A DNA stretch of 64,000 bases. Source: Lactiplantibacillus modestisalitolerans (GTDB taxonomy: Bacteria > Bacillota > Bacilli > Lactobacillales > Lactobacillaceae). Made by a program: the position numbers and the translations under genes. Where the stretch lies: contig NZ_BJEA01000010.1 in the NCBI RefSeq assembly GCF_005405425.1, positions 1 to 64,000 on the forward strand. Reading direction: 5' to 3'. Of this stretch, positions 34,255 through 42,518 are shown in pieces; position 1 is the first letter of the stretch; every line of letters begins with the position of its first letter. The notes beneath the pieces are model-generated. The model had not been told where the DNA came from and made no database searches. It worked only from the letters and a program-made list of their open reading frames with translations.

Positions 34255-34627
34255 CTATACCAATTAGTGTTGGGATTGCCGCCAGCAGCGGGTGTAACCG
34301 GGTGGCTGGAACACTGCGGGCATCGATTTGAGCTCACTCAGAAAAACCACTGAGCAATCTCAAATTCGAGCCTTATTCTAAGCCGGAAGCAGCCCACTTC
34401 CGGTCAAGAATAATTTCGCAGTTGAGCCATGGTTACACCCGCTGCTGGCTAGACTGGCTTTTTTCTGAGCTTCACGGAATATTTTAGTGAGTCAAAATTA
34501 ATGAAAGTGATTCGACAGAACGATTACTAGATTTATCGTAATCTTGCTTGCTGTTTTGCTAGTCACAACGAACTGGTTAAAAATTCAAGTGGCAATCTTC
34601 TTAGCAAATCAACACCAAATATCATAG
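34255..34627 (-). repeat. Family B repeat, full copy 2 (reverse orientation)
   Basis: This 373-bp element is the reverse complement of 17947-18314. The 169-bp core (34281-34449) keeps the same perfect 19-bp borders and differs from copy 1 at only about ten positions by eye. The remaining 180 bp (34450-34627) is clearly more diverged. The outer ends are CTATACCAATTAGTGTTG and CAACACCAAATATCATAG. It fills the gap between uspA and the SorC regulator. Confidence 0.85.
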
Positions 34628-34657
34628 CCTCCCTTTTGAGCCTGGATTAACGACGAA

Positions 34658-35608
34658 TTAGGCATCTAGCGCAAGCACCCGCTGGGCGGTTTCTGCGTCG
34701 GTGATCAACGTGGTTAAGATGCCCATTTTTAGCAACGCTAAGATGGAAGGCGCCTTGGTGAGCGACCGGGCAATCGCAATGGCGTTCGGGACTTTGGCGA
34801 GTTGGGGTAACGGAATACTGATGGTCCGATTTAGGAGGTTGCCACTTAGAATTTTGCCGTTCTTATCAAAAAAGGTGCAACAACAGTCACCAATCGCTTG
34901 TCGTTCTTTCAGCATTGCGCGGTCTTCCGTGGTTAAGAGGTCGCGCCAGCAACTGCTAGCGGTCGTTAACGGGCCCCCAATCCCCAATAGGGCGATATCA
35001 AGGTGGTTCCAGCAGTGCTGGATTTCGTGAAAGTATTTCGAGGCCATGATACCGTCGCGAATATACTGGGATTCTTGGACCGCCGCGGCGTCGACGAATA
35101 GGCTCCGACCACCAAAGGTGCGAGCGGCGTCGTAAACGATCCCGTTAACGTGGTACTGGGCGTTGGACGGACTGGGGCCACCCACCAGCGGGACGAAGAG
35201 GGCGTCGGTTTGAATGGGATTTTTAATTTGACCGACCATGCCGCTTAAAATTGATCCCCACGCGAAGCCCACTACGTTATGCGGTTTAATAATTTGTTTC
35301 AAGTACTGCGCCGCTTCGCTGGAGAGCTGCTGCTCTTTCCGTTCCGCGATGGCATGGGGTTCGGTTGCGATAACGAGGGCATTTTTTAACCCGTAGCGGT
35401 GTTTGAGTTGTTCTTCCAGGTTAAATAGTTCCGAATCAAAATCGTTGATCTTAATTTCAACGATGCCTTCGCGCCGGGCCTGTTTGAGCATTCGGCTAAT
35501 TGTGGTGCGGTAAATATTAAGTTCCTTGGCAATTTGTGACTGAGTATAGTCGCGTTCGTAATAAAGATAGCTAATTTTAGCGAGTAGTTGTTGCCGGGTT
35601 TTATTCAT
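34658..35608 (-). CDS. SorC/DeoR-type sugar-responsive regulator
   Basis: The 316-aa protein has an N-terminal HTH (residues about 20-45; YTQSQIAKELNIYRTTISRML) and a SorC sugar-phosphate-binding domain of the isomerase-like fold (GFAWGSILSGMV, FVPLVGG, LLGIGGP). Such proteins control pentose, deoxyribose or sorbitol operons. ATG 35608 follows AAAGGGGGAAG. The adjacent divergent gene, a GRP sugar permease, is a broken remnant, so the regulator may have lost its target. Confidence 0.88.
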   Translation of the reverse strand: MNKTRQQLLAKISYLYYERDYTQSQIAKELNIYRTTISRMLKQARREGIVEIKINDFDSELFNLEEQLKHRYGLKNALVIATEPHAIAERKEQQLSSEAAQYLKQIIKPHNVVGFAWGSILSGMVGQIKNPIQTDALFVPLVGGPSPSNAQYHVNGIVYDAARTFGGRSLFVDAAAVQESQYIRDGIMASKYFHEIQHCWNHLDIALLGIGGPLTTASSCWRDLLTTEDRAMLKERQAIGDCCCTFFDKNGKILSGNLLNRTISIPLPQLAKVPNAIAIARSLTKAPSILALLKMGILTTLITDAETAQRVLALDA

Positions 35609-35635
35609 GGTTGCTTCCCCCTTTGATCGTGACGC

Positions 35636-35690
35636 GCACATCTGTGCAATTTGAATTGTAAGCGCTATTTTGTGCGGATGCAAGTATAAT
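35636..35690 (+). promoter_or_regulatory. Relic promoter with SorC-type operator and cre-like site
   Basis: GCACATCTGTGC (35636-35647) is an inverted repeat and TGTGC recurs at 35671. TGTAAGCGCTATTT (35657-35670) is close to the cre consensus. TATAAT (35685-35690) could be a -10 box toward the broken permease. Confidence 0.45.
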
Positions 35691-35913
35691 TTGATTGAAA
35701 ATTTGCTGTACGGCGCGGCGGCGTTTGTTTACATTTTAGCGGCGCGCTCAGTTGGGGGTTACCAATGCGTATATTATTGGGCAATTAAGCGTGGTAATTT
35801 CCACAACGGGGGGCTTAGCGATTTTGCACGAACGGCCGAGCTATCACCTAAGTCAGGTTTTTGTGGGGCTTTTCTTGATCCTGGTCGGGTGCATGACGAC
35901 GGCAGTTATTTAG
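35691..35913 (+). pseudogene. Remnant of a GRP/GlcU-RbsU family sugar-uptake permease
   Basis: Two adjoining frames read like the C-terminal end of glucose/ribose uptake proteins of the DMT superfamily. The first is ENLLYGAAAFVYILAARSVG. After a single-base shift near 35755 comes NAYIIGQLSVVISTTGGLAILHE, then VFVGLFLILVGCMTTAVI and a stop at 35911. The TTGGLAILHE phrase matches the STLGG.FILHEKK motif of the family. The N-terminal three quarters are gone. It lies divergent to the SorC gene. Confidence 0.6.
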
Positions 35914-35958
35914 GCTGGCACCCTAATGATTGTGGGTGACCGCAAATAGATTTAAATC

Positions 35959-36010
35959 AAAAACAGCACCGCCGAACCCGGGCTATTAGCCGCGTTCGAC
36001 AGTGCTGTTT
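35959..36010 (-). terminator. Terminator of the YtrA-like ABC operon
   Basis: On the minus strand, AAACAGCACTGTCGAACGC...GTTCGGCGGTGCTGTTTTT forms a long hairpin with a T run 10 bp after the permease stop codon. Confidence 0.8.
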
Positions 36011-36019
36011 GTCGTTAGA

Positions 36020-36835
36020 TTAATTCTTTAGGTGGAGCCGTTTATAGAAGATTAGGCTCAGCCCACCAGTGATGCCACAGCCGACGATCATCGACACAAT
36101 TGGCATGATCGGGTTGAAGTTACCGCTAAGTGCCTGACCATGCAGCGGATAGCCAATCATGAATTTCAGAAAGTTTTCAAATCCGCTACTTTGCATGAAT
36201 TTCGGGGTGTTGGGACTCGTAAGTGAAATCAGCATGCCAAGCGCAAAGACGCCGAGAATTGGAATAACCATAATCAGAATGCGTTGCGTATGCTTGTTGA
36301 ATAACGCGAGCAAACTACCAACGGCCATGCCCAGAAGCCCACAACCAATGTAGAAGATCCACATGAAGAACATGCTGGCAAGGAGGTTTAACCAAACGTT
36401 GCTGCCAAGCCAGTCGGCGTAAAGCATGTAGGCCGTTTGATCGAGCATTTGGTGCGTGGTCATACCGCGAGTTGGGGCGGAAAAACCATACGAATAAAGG
36501 GCGCAAAGCAGCTCGCCAATAAAGCTGATGATAATGATGGCGTAAATGCGACTAAGCCAGTAAGTCGTCCGCGAGATACCGTTCTGGATGAACAACTTAA
36601 AGTAGTCGTAAGTCAAGGACTGAAAAACAAACATGAACAAGGCAAACATGATACCGAGACCAAGGTTATTGAGCGCAGAAACAATCGAGTAGTTTTCAAA
36701 ACGGAAGCCCGTTAAAATGCGATAAATAAACGGGAGACCGAAGAAAACGGCGAGTAACCACAGAAAGGATTGCCCCATGGTTTTTAGCTGATCCGTCAAC
36801 AGGTAGCGGGTCGTAACGTTAAGTTTAGTGTTCAT
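36020..36835 (-). CDS. ABC transporter permease (ABC-2 type)
   Basis: The 271-aa protein has six membrane spans (first about 25-45, last about 245-265) without a soluble domain, typical of the permease of YtrBC-like exporters. It overlaps the ATPase gene by 11 bp, so the two form one transporter. The substrate is probably a peptide antibiotic or cell-envelope lipid, inferred only from the GntR/YtrA-linked context. Confidence 0.82.
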   Translation of the reverse strand: MNTKLNVTTRYLLTDQLKTMGQSFLWLLAVFFGLPFIYRILTGFRFENYSIVSALNNLGLGIMFALFMFVFQSLTYDYFKLFIQNGISRTTYWLSRIYAIIIISFIGELLCALYSYGFSAPTRGMTTHQMLDQTAYMLYADWLGSNVWLNLLASMFFMWIFYIGCGLLGMAVGSLLALFNKHTQRILIMVIPILGVFALGMLISLTSPNTPKFMQSSGFENFLKFMIGYPLHGQALSGNFNPIMPIVSMIVGCGITGGLSLIFYKRLHLKN

Positions 36836-37703
36836 GGTTGCCGGACGCCTCCTTAGTGTTGGTTAAGCTAACGAATAATTTCTGTAAGTCTAAGTGCTCA
36901 ATTTGCACGGTATCTGGAATTGGCCGGTTATTATCTAGGGCCCCGTAAACGTATTCGGCAGTGATACTGCCCAGATGGTCTTCACCAATGACGTTGAGCC
37001 CGTCCGTGTATTGCTGAACGTCGGTTTGAGGACCAGAAATCAAGTAGGCCTTGGCGAGAATGTCGCTGACTTCGCCGTTGACGACAATGTGGTGATTATC
37101 TAAAACGAAGACGTGCTCAATCAGGTTGGCAATTTCTTCAATTAAATGGGTCGAAATCACGAAGGTTCGTGGTCGTTCGCTATAGGTCTCAATCAATTCT
37201 TGATAAAACAGGTCGCGGTGGTTGGCGTCCAGTCCAAGTACTGGTTCGTCTAAAAAGACATAGTTAACCGGCACGCAGAGGGCCAAGATTAACTTAAAGA
37301 TCGAACGGTACCCGGTTGAAAGCTTACCGAAGCGGGCGTTAGTATCAAGTCCGAATGCTTTTGCCAAGCGGGCCGCGTAATCAAAGTCGAAGTCGCCGTA
37401 AAATTGGGCGGTAAGCTTAAAAAGTTGCGCGACCTTACTCCGTTCGCTATAGAGGTCCACTTCGCTCATTAAGAAGAGTTTCCCAAGGGCGCGGTCGTTG
37501 TCGTGGACCGACTCGCCATCAATTTCGACCCGCCCACTAGTCGGTTGAATCCGATTGCTAATGATGTTTAGCAGGGTACTTTTCCCCGCGCCGTTGCGGC
37601 CCAGTAAGCCATAAATTTTATTTGGTTCGATGGTTAAATTCAAATTATCAAGCACGACATGCTTGTGGAAAACTTGCTGAATCGCCTGAATTTGAATACT
37701 CAT
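36825..37703 (-). CDS. ABC transporter ATP-binding protein
   Basis: The 292-aa ATPase has Walker A GLLGRNGAGKSTLL (about 33-46) and a divergent signature LSTGYRS in place of LSGGQ. Walker B is YVFLDEPVLGLD, and the switch His lies in ISTHLIEE. The C-terminal 80 residues extend beyond the nucleotide-binding domain. It lies between the YtrA-like regulator (4-bp overlap) and the permease, so it is a regulated exporter or immunity-type system. Confidence 0.9.
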   Translation of the reverse strand: MSIQIQAIQQVFHKHVVLDNLNLTIEPNKIYGLLGRNGAGKSTLLNIISNRIQPTSGRVEIDGESVHDNDRALGKLFLMSEVDLYSERSKVAQLFKLTAQFYGDFDFDYAARLAKAFGLDTNARFGKLSTGYRSIFKLILALCVPVNYVFLDEPVLGLDANHRDLFYQELIETYSERPRTFVISTHLIEEIANLIEHVFVLDNHHIVVNGEVSDILAKAYLISGPQTDVQQYTDGLNVIGEDHLGSITAEYVYGALDNNRPIPDTVQIEHLDLQKLFVSLTNTKEASGNHEH

Positions 37704-38071
37704 TGTTCCGAAAACCCCCGTTCAATTAATGATGATAGTTCTGCTTGGGTCAGGTGAAGCTTGCGGGCTTCACTGACCAGTTTCTTCACGTAATCGTCAT
37801 AAAACTGATTACGGCGTTTTTCAACCACGCGGGCTTGGGCGCCAGCGATGACGAACATCCCGACTCCGCGCCGTTTTTCAATTAGTTGGGCATCAACCAG
37901 GATATTCATGCCCTTCAAAACGGTGGCTGGATTAATGTGAAACTCCTTGGAAACCTCAGTTGTGGAGGGGATTTGTTCCCCCTCGGCAAACGTCCGTGTA
38001 AAGATTGCTTCTTCAATCTGATCAGCAACTTGGCGGTAAATTGGCTCCGTACTATTAAAGTTGAACTGCAT
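37700..38071 (-). CDS. GntR regulator, YtrA subfamily
   Basis: The 123-aa protein has a GntR winged helix (FNSTEPIYRQVADQIEEAI, PSTTEVSKEFHINPATVLKGM) and only a short C-terminal helical tail. This is the YtrA form, which typically governs ABC transporter operons and responds to cell-wall antibiotics. ATG 38071 follows GAGGTGAAG; the longer frame covers non-coding leader. The stop overlaps the ATPase start. Confidence 0.88.
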   Translation of the reverse strand: MQFNFNSTEPIYRQVADQIEEAIFTRTFAEGEQIPSTTEVSKEFHINPATVLKGMNILVDAQLIEKRRGVGMFVIAGAQARVVEKRRNQFYDDYVKKLVSEARKLHLTQAELSSLIERGFSEQ

Positions 38072-38099
38072 TTTCTTCACCTCATTGCAGTGGAATACG

Positions 38100-38372
38100 C
38101 TATTTGGTTGCGATCTTTTGATGTCCCTGTAATTGGTGTTCCGTTCGGTCGATTCGCGCTGCAATCCAACTGGATAAGAGGAGGAGTGCGCCCAAAACGA
38201 CGAGGAGCGTATCTTGATGTGCAAACGGAACAAGGTTGGCGGTGACGATACTAGCCGTGAGCCATAAAAGCGGCATTAACGTGCCTAACCAAAACTGACG
38301 CCGGTTTGCCAAGACGTACCGGTGGAGCGGCGTAATAACGATCAATAGTGCAACTAAACCAAAGTATACCAT
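38100..38372 (-). CDS. Small membrane protein in ABC operon
   Basis: The 90-aa protein has three hydrophobic segments (about 2-17, 27-47 and 55-72) and a polar C-terminus. AGGGGAGGAACC precedes the ATG. It lies between the FtsX-type permease and the YtrA-like regulator on the same strand, so it probably belongs to one or both transporter units. No family is recognised. Confidence 0.65.
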   Translation of the reverse strand: MVYFGLVALLIVITPLHRYVLANRRQFWLGTLMPLLWLTASIVTANLVPFAHQDTLLVVLGALLLLSSWIAARIDRTEHQLQGHQKIATK

Positions 38373-38394
38373 GATTGGTTCCTCCCCTAAAAGA

Positions 38395-40185
38395 TTATTG
38401 TAAAACGATGCGCTTATAAATATTAACGGTAATCAGGTAGTAGATTAAATAGAGCCCGGCAAAGATTAGGAACGGAATCCAAATCCCGGTGTAGGGTGAG
38501 GACACCATTAACATTGAGAACATCTTGAGGCCGAACAGAACGTGAATGACCCCAACGATTCCGGGTAAAATAAACAGAACCGCAATCTCTTTACGAATTG
38601 CTGAACGCTGTTGGTGAGCGGTCGTACCAATTTTGGCTAGCATTTGGTAACGGTGCTGATCGGCGTTGGCGCCGGATAGAATTTTGAACATCAGGCAACT
38701 AGCAAGCATGGCGAGAAACGCAATCCCTAGAAACAAGCCCATGAATTCCAATCCAGAATACATGCCGTTGATCATGACGTAGTTGCTGTAACGGCCCCCG
38801 AGGACGCCCGTTTTGATGCTCGGGTTGCGGTCGCTTTGGCTCTTAACGAGTTGCTTGAAGGTTGCCAAGTGGGCTGTCACGTCATCCGTGACAAAAATTG
38901 TCAACCGGTTTTGCGGTTCCGCCAATTTGGCGTAAGCAGCGTCTGATAAGAAGACCGGTGTCGTGTATTGGAACGCCGGTGTTTGTAATTGCATCAGCTG
39001 GTAACGTAACTGTGACTTGGCAAGTTGAGTAGCCTTTAAGCGTTGAGTCGTTGCATCAAGTGAGTTCCGACTTTCAAGTTTGATCGTTTGATACGGGTGT
39101 TGGTTGAATTCGCTGGCCCGGTAAAAAACGGTCTTTTGCTTGGTCTTAAAGTGGTAAGTTGTTTGTTCGGTTGGCTTGAGACTCGCTACTTTGCTTTGCT
39201 CGGCCTTCGTCATGTTGACGATTCCCATGTCGTAAGCGTTGCTGGACTTGGCCATTAGTGGCGTTTCGCGGTGGAAGCCCATCCCGACGGTAATCGCGCC
39301 CAGTGCTAACGCGAACAACATGGCAACGATTGACAGCATCTTCGTGTAGTTCCGGATGCGGAAGCTTAGTTGTGAAAGGGTAAAGCCATTTAAACCGCGG
39401 TGCGCAAAAGCGAAGCGTTTTAACACGACCATTAACCAAACGAAGATGGCGTTAAACAGGCAGTAGGTCCCTAAAACGATGGTCACTAGCGCTAAACCGA
39501 TTCCGGCCAATTGTAACGTGCCGAGGTTAGCCATCGCCCAGTAACCAATTGAAATCGAAACTAACCCAATGATAATTTGGGCCCATTGCCGACCAGCTTT
39601 GAGCTGTGGTCGGTTGGGTTGGTCGTTACTGTGTAATAGTTTCAACGCCGGCGTTTTAGTTAACGCAATTAAGTTGAACAATCCGGCTAGTAAGAATAAA
39701 CCAACGTACAAGATCAAAGTCGCCAGGGCGGCTGGGAGGTACCAGGCGGCTAACTTGTGAATCGAGAGACCCAGGGCGTTGATCAGCAATTGACTAATCC
39801 CGGCGGTAAGGGCGGTCCCCACGATGATTCCGACGAGCGTTGCGATGATTCCCACAAGCAAAGTTTCTAGCCAAATTAATTGACCAATTTTACGTTTGCG
39901 GGCCCCGACGAGCATGAATAACCCGTAGTCGCGCTTACGCATACTCAATAGGAACGAATTAGCGTAACTAATGTAAACTAACGTGATGATGGTTAATAAG
40001 ACTGAGCCAAATTGGAAAATAAAGCCGACCATACTAATGGACGTATTTTGTTTTAAGAAGGCTTGATTGGTTGCGAGTGCTTCGAACATGTAGAAGATCG
40101 CGCTGGACATGATTAACCCTGAAAATAAAACGAGGTAGTCGCGCCAGCGGTGTTTAAGCCCCGATACTGCTAGTTTTGTTAACAT
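38395..40185 (-). CDS. FtsX-like ABC permease (BceB type)
   Basis: The 596-aa protein has ten membrane spans arranged 1+3+... with two FtsX domains. The first has YISYANSFLLSMRKRDYGLFMLVGARKRKIGQL. A large extracellular loop (about 310-470) lies between the spans, which is characteristic of BceB-type peptide-antibiotic detoxification permeases. The ATPase gene is 24 bp upstream. BceAB systems usually have a BceRS two-component system beside them; none is present in this window. Confidence 0.88.
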   Translation of the reverse strand: MLTKLAVSGLKHRWRDYLVLFSGLIMSSAIFYMFEALATNQAFLKQNTSISMVGFIFQFGSVLLTIITLVYISYANSFLLSMRKRDYGLFMLVGARKRKIGQLIWLETLLVGIIATLVGIIVGTALTAGISQLLINALGLSIHKLAAWYLPAALATLILYVGLFLLAGLFNLIALTKTPALKLLHSNDQPNRPQLKAGRQWAQIIIGLVSISIGYWAMANLGTLQLAGIGLALVTIVLGTYCLFNAIFVWLMVVLKRFAFAHRGLNGFTLSQLSFRIRNYTKMLSIVAMLFALALGAITVGMGFHRETPLMAKSSNAYDMGIVNMTKAEQSKVASLKPTEQTTYHFKTKQKTVFYRASEFNQHPYQTIKLESRNSLDATTQRLKATQLAKSQLRYQLMQLQTPAFQYTTPVFLSDAAYAKLAEPQNRLTIFVTDDVTAHLATFKQLVKSQSDRNPSIKTGVLGGRYSNYVMINGMYSGLEFMGLFLGIAFLAMLASCLMFKILSGANADQHRYQMLAKIGTTAHQQRSAIRKEIAVLFILPGIVGVIHVLFGLKMFSMLMVSSPYTGIWIPFLIFAGLYLIYYLITVNIYKRIVLQ

Positions 40186-40209
40186 AGTAAACTCCTTTTT
40201 AAATCCCGA

Positions 40210-40968
40210 TTATTGTTCGAAGGTGCCGAGGTTGTCCAAAATTTGTTGGTAGAAGTCGGCCCGACTTGCCGTGCCCCGTTTCAATTCTTGCCCAATTTGG
40301 CCGTCCTTGATGAACAGGATTCGTTGGCAGAAACTGGCGGAAAACGGATCATGTGTCACGAGCAGGATGGAAACTGCTTGGCGTTGGTTAATGGTCGTAA
40401 ATAGGTCCATTAATTCGCGGGCGGATTTTGAATCAAGCGCCCCGGTTGGTTCGTCACCAAACAGCATTGCGGGTTCGTTGATCAAAGCCCGGGCGGCGGC
40501 CACTCGTTGCTTTTGGCCACCGGATAATTCATTGGGATAGTTGCTTAAGAATTCGGCAATTCCCAGTTGGCCGGCCACTTTTTCAACCGCCGGCTTGATT
40601 TGCTTAGTCGGTGTATTTTGTAAGGTTAGCGGTAGGGCGATGTTTTCAAAGGCCGTCATGGTTTCTAGTAAGTTAAAGTCTTGGAAAATGAAACCAATTT
40701 CCTTGGCCCGAAAGTCGGCTAACTGGTTACCCTTGAGGTGGGTAATCGGCTGCTGGTGAATCGTGACTTCACCGCTAGTCGGCTTATCAAGGGTTGCTAA
40801 CATGTTGAGTAAGGTCGTTTTACCGGAACCGGAAGCGCCCATGATGCCGACGAATTCGCCAGCTTGAACGTTAAAGTCAATTCCTTTGAGTGCTTCGTAT
40901 TGTTTCGTGCCGGGCTTGCCGTAAGTTTTGTGGAGGTCGGTAACCGTCATAATTGGTGTCGTTGTCAT
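40210..40968 (-). CDS. ABC ATPase (BceA/LolD type)
   Basis: The 252-aa ATPase has Walker A GASGSGKTTLL, Q-loop FIFQDFNLL, signature LSGGQKQRVAAARAL and Walker B MLFGDEPTGALDS. It matches the BceA group that partners FtsX-like permeases in resistance to bacitracin-like peptides. The start follows AGGAG. A strong promoter lies about 65 bp upstream. Confidence 0.92.
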   Translation of the reverse strand: MTTTPIMTVTDLHKTYGKPGTKQYEALKGIDFNVQAGEFVGIMGASGSGKTTLLNMLATLDKPTSGEVTIHQQPITHLKGNQLADFRAKEIGFIFQDFNLLETMTAFENIALPLTLQNTPTKQIKPAVEKVAGQLGIAEFLSNYPNELSGGQKQRVAAARALINEPAMLFGDEPTGALDSKSARELMDLFTTINQRQAVSILLVTHDPFSASFCQRILFIKDGQIGQELKRGTASRADFYQQILDNLGTFEQ

Positions 40969-41027
40969 AATGAAACTCCTTTTTTGTGGTTGTTAGTTTG
41001 TTATTTGGTTGATTACTTATGTAACTA

Positions 41028-41056
41028 ACTATAAAGGCAACTAGCCTACCTGTCAA
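41028..41056 (-). promoter_or_regulatory. Promoter of the BceAB-like operon
   Basis: On the minus strand, TTGACA (41056-41051) and TATAGT (41033-41028) are separated by 17 bp. The repeated TAGTTAGTTAC downstream may be an operator. Confidence 0.75.
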
Positions 41057-41259
41057 CTAGTAACCTCAAATTTTTTATCATTAGCCGGCTAATCGTTGAT
41101 ATGATCGCGTTTGTTGGCTGGGGTAATTGGGGACTGATACGTGTCAGGAGAGCAAAATAAGGGTTAGTTAGTTCGTTACTAGCAGCCGGTGTAACTAACT
41201 AAGTCTCAAAATGAAGGTGGAAAGGTAGTGCGTTGGTTTGGAAACTTACCGGTTTTTAA

Positions 41260-41288
41260 TTGAAATTTGGCCCCGGCTAGCCTAAAAT
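41260..41288 (+). promoter_or_regulatory. Promoter of the asparaginase gene
   Basis: TTGAAA (41260-41265) and TAAAAT (41283-41288) are spaced by 17 bp, 57 bp before the start codon. Confidence 0.65.
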
Positions 41289-41345
41289 TACGAGTGCTAA
41301 TTATTAATCGGTTAAATTAATCATTAAATTATAGGAGGCGCTTTT

Positions 41346-42320
41346 TTGAAAACCATACTCGTATTACATACTGGTGGCACGATTGCCATGTCGGCGGACG
41401 CCGCTGGTAACGTGACTCCCGGTGCCGAAAACCCCTTGGATCAATATCAGAGCTCGTTTGGTGCGGACATTCAGTTGGAAACCGAGGACGTCTTCAACAT
41501 TCCGTCGCCGCACGTGACACCAACGGAAATGCTACGCTTGAAACAGCGCATTGATAAGGCGGCGCACGAAGGGGTGGACGGGGTCGTCATTACCCACGGA
41601 ACTGATACGTTGGAAGAGACGGCCTACTTTTTAGATTTAACGTTGCCAAACGAACTGGCAGTCGTGGTCACGGGGGCGATGCGTTCGGCCAACGAAATTG
41701 GTTCCGACGGGTTGCATAATTTGGAAACCGCGATCCAAACGGCCAGCAGTCCGGACGCCGCTGACAAGGGCGTACTGGTCGTGATGAACGATGAAATCCA
41801 TTCCGCGCGTTACGTGACCAAGACCCATACGACCAACGTGGCTACTTTTCGGACGCCGACCTTTGGCCCGATTGGTTTGGTGGCCAAGCAGGGGGTTGTT
41901 TTCTTCGAAACGTTATTGCGGTCGACGGTTTGCCCGATTCAAACGGTTACCGACAACGTTTTTCTCATTAAAGCGTACGCGGGGATGGGGCCCGAATTGT
42001 TTGATGCCATTGCCCAGCCAAGTACCCACGGGGTCGTGATTGAAGCCCTCGGTGCGGGAAACTTACCACCAGCAACGCTCCCGGCCGTGCAAAAGTTATT
42101 GGATATGAATATTCCGGTCGTGTTAGTTTCCCGGTGCTTCAACGGGATTGCGCAGGACGTGTACGCCTATGAAGGTGGGGGCGTGCAGTTGAAGCGGATG
42201 GGGGTAATTTTTTGCCAGGGCTTGAATGGTCAAAAGGCGCGCATCAAACTGTTGGTGGGCGTGAGTGCTGGCATGTCGGCGGACGAACTAGCCCGCTTCG
42301 TAGCGACTGCGAACTCGTAG
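41346..42320 (+). CDS. L-asparaginase
   Basis: The 324-aa enzyme hydrolyses asparagine to aspartate and ammonia. The first catalytic motif is LHTGGTIAM (nucleophile Thr12) and the second is VITHGTDTLEETA with Thr86 and Asp87. There is no signal peptide, so it is a cytosolic type I-like form. It starts with TTG six bases after AGGAGGCG. It is a single gene followed by a repeat and a hairpin. Confidence 0.92.
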   Translation: MKTILVLHTGGTIAMSADAAGNVTPGAENPLDQYQSSFGADIQLETEDVFNIPSPHVTPTEMLRLKQRIDKAAHEGVDGVVITHGTDTLEETAYFLDLTLPNELAVVVTGAMRSANEIGSDGLHNLETAIQTASSPDAADKGVLVVMNDEIHSARYVTKTHTTNVATFRTPTFGPIGLVAKQGVVFFETLLRSTVCPIQTVTDNVFLIKAYAGMGPELFDAIAQPSTHGVVIEALGAGNLPPATLPAVQKLLDMNIPVVLVSRCFNGIAQDVYAYEGGGVQLKRMGVIFCQGLNGQKARIKLLVGVSAGMSADELARFVATANS

Positions 42321-42356
42321 TGACAGCATTTTAATTAAGTTGGATTTTTAACACTA

Positions 42357-42388
42357 CAAGAGGCTGTGATATTAGTAGCCTCTGCACA
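42357..42388 (+). repeat. Family A repeat, hairpin-only copy 7
   Basis: AAGAGGCTGTGATATTAGTAGCCTCT keeps only the first hairpin of the family, shortened on the right side. Confidence 0.55.
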
Positions 42389-42435
42389 AGCAAATAGGAC
42401 GAGTAACCGAATTTGGGTTGCTCGTCCTATTTGCT
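42389..42435. terminator. Bidirectional terminator hairpin
   Basis: A 15-bp stem, AGCAAATAGGACGAG / CTCGTCCTATTTGCT, has a partly paired 17-nt loop. Like the terminators at 17.9 and 32.7 kb, it is joined directly to a family B repeat end. Confidence 0.7.
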
Positions 42436-42440
42436 TAGGT

Positions 42441-42515
42441 TCTATGATATATGATGTTGATCTGCTAACAAAGATGCCAGTTGAGTTTTCAAGAATTCTC
42501 AGTCAGCGTAGCTGA
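42441..42515 (+). repeat. Family B repeat, left-end fragment
   Basis: CTATGATATATGATGTTGATCTGCTAACAAAGATGCCAGTTGAGTTTTCAA matches the first 50 bp of the 17947 element; the core is absent. Confidence 0.65.
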
Positions 42516-42518
42516 TAA

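Noticed and set aside
35670-35939. 89-codon frame as an intact gene
   Set aside because: Its first part matches a permease, but the similarity moves to another frame, so it is better read as a frameshifted pseudogene.
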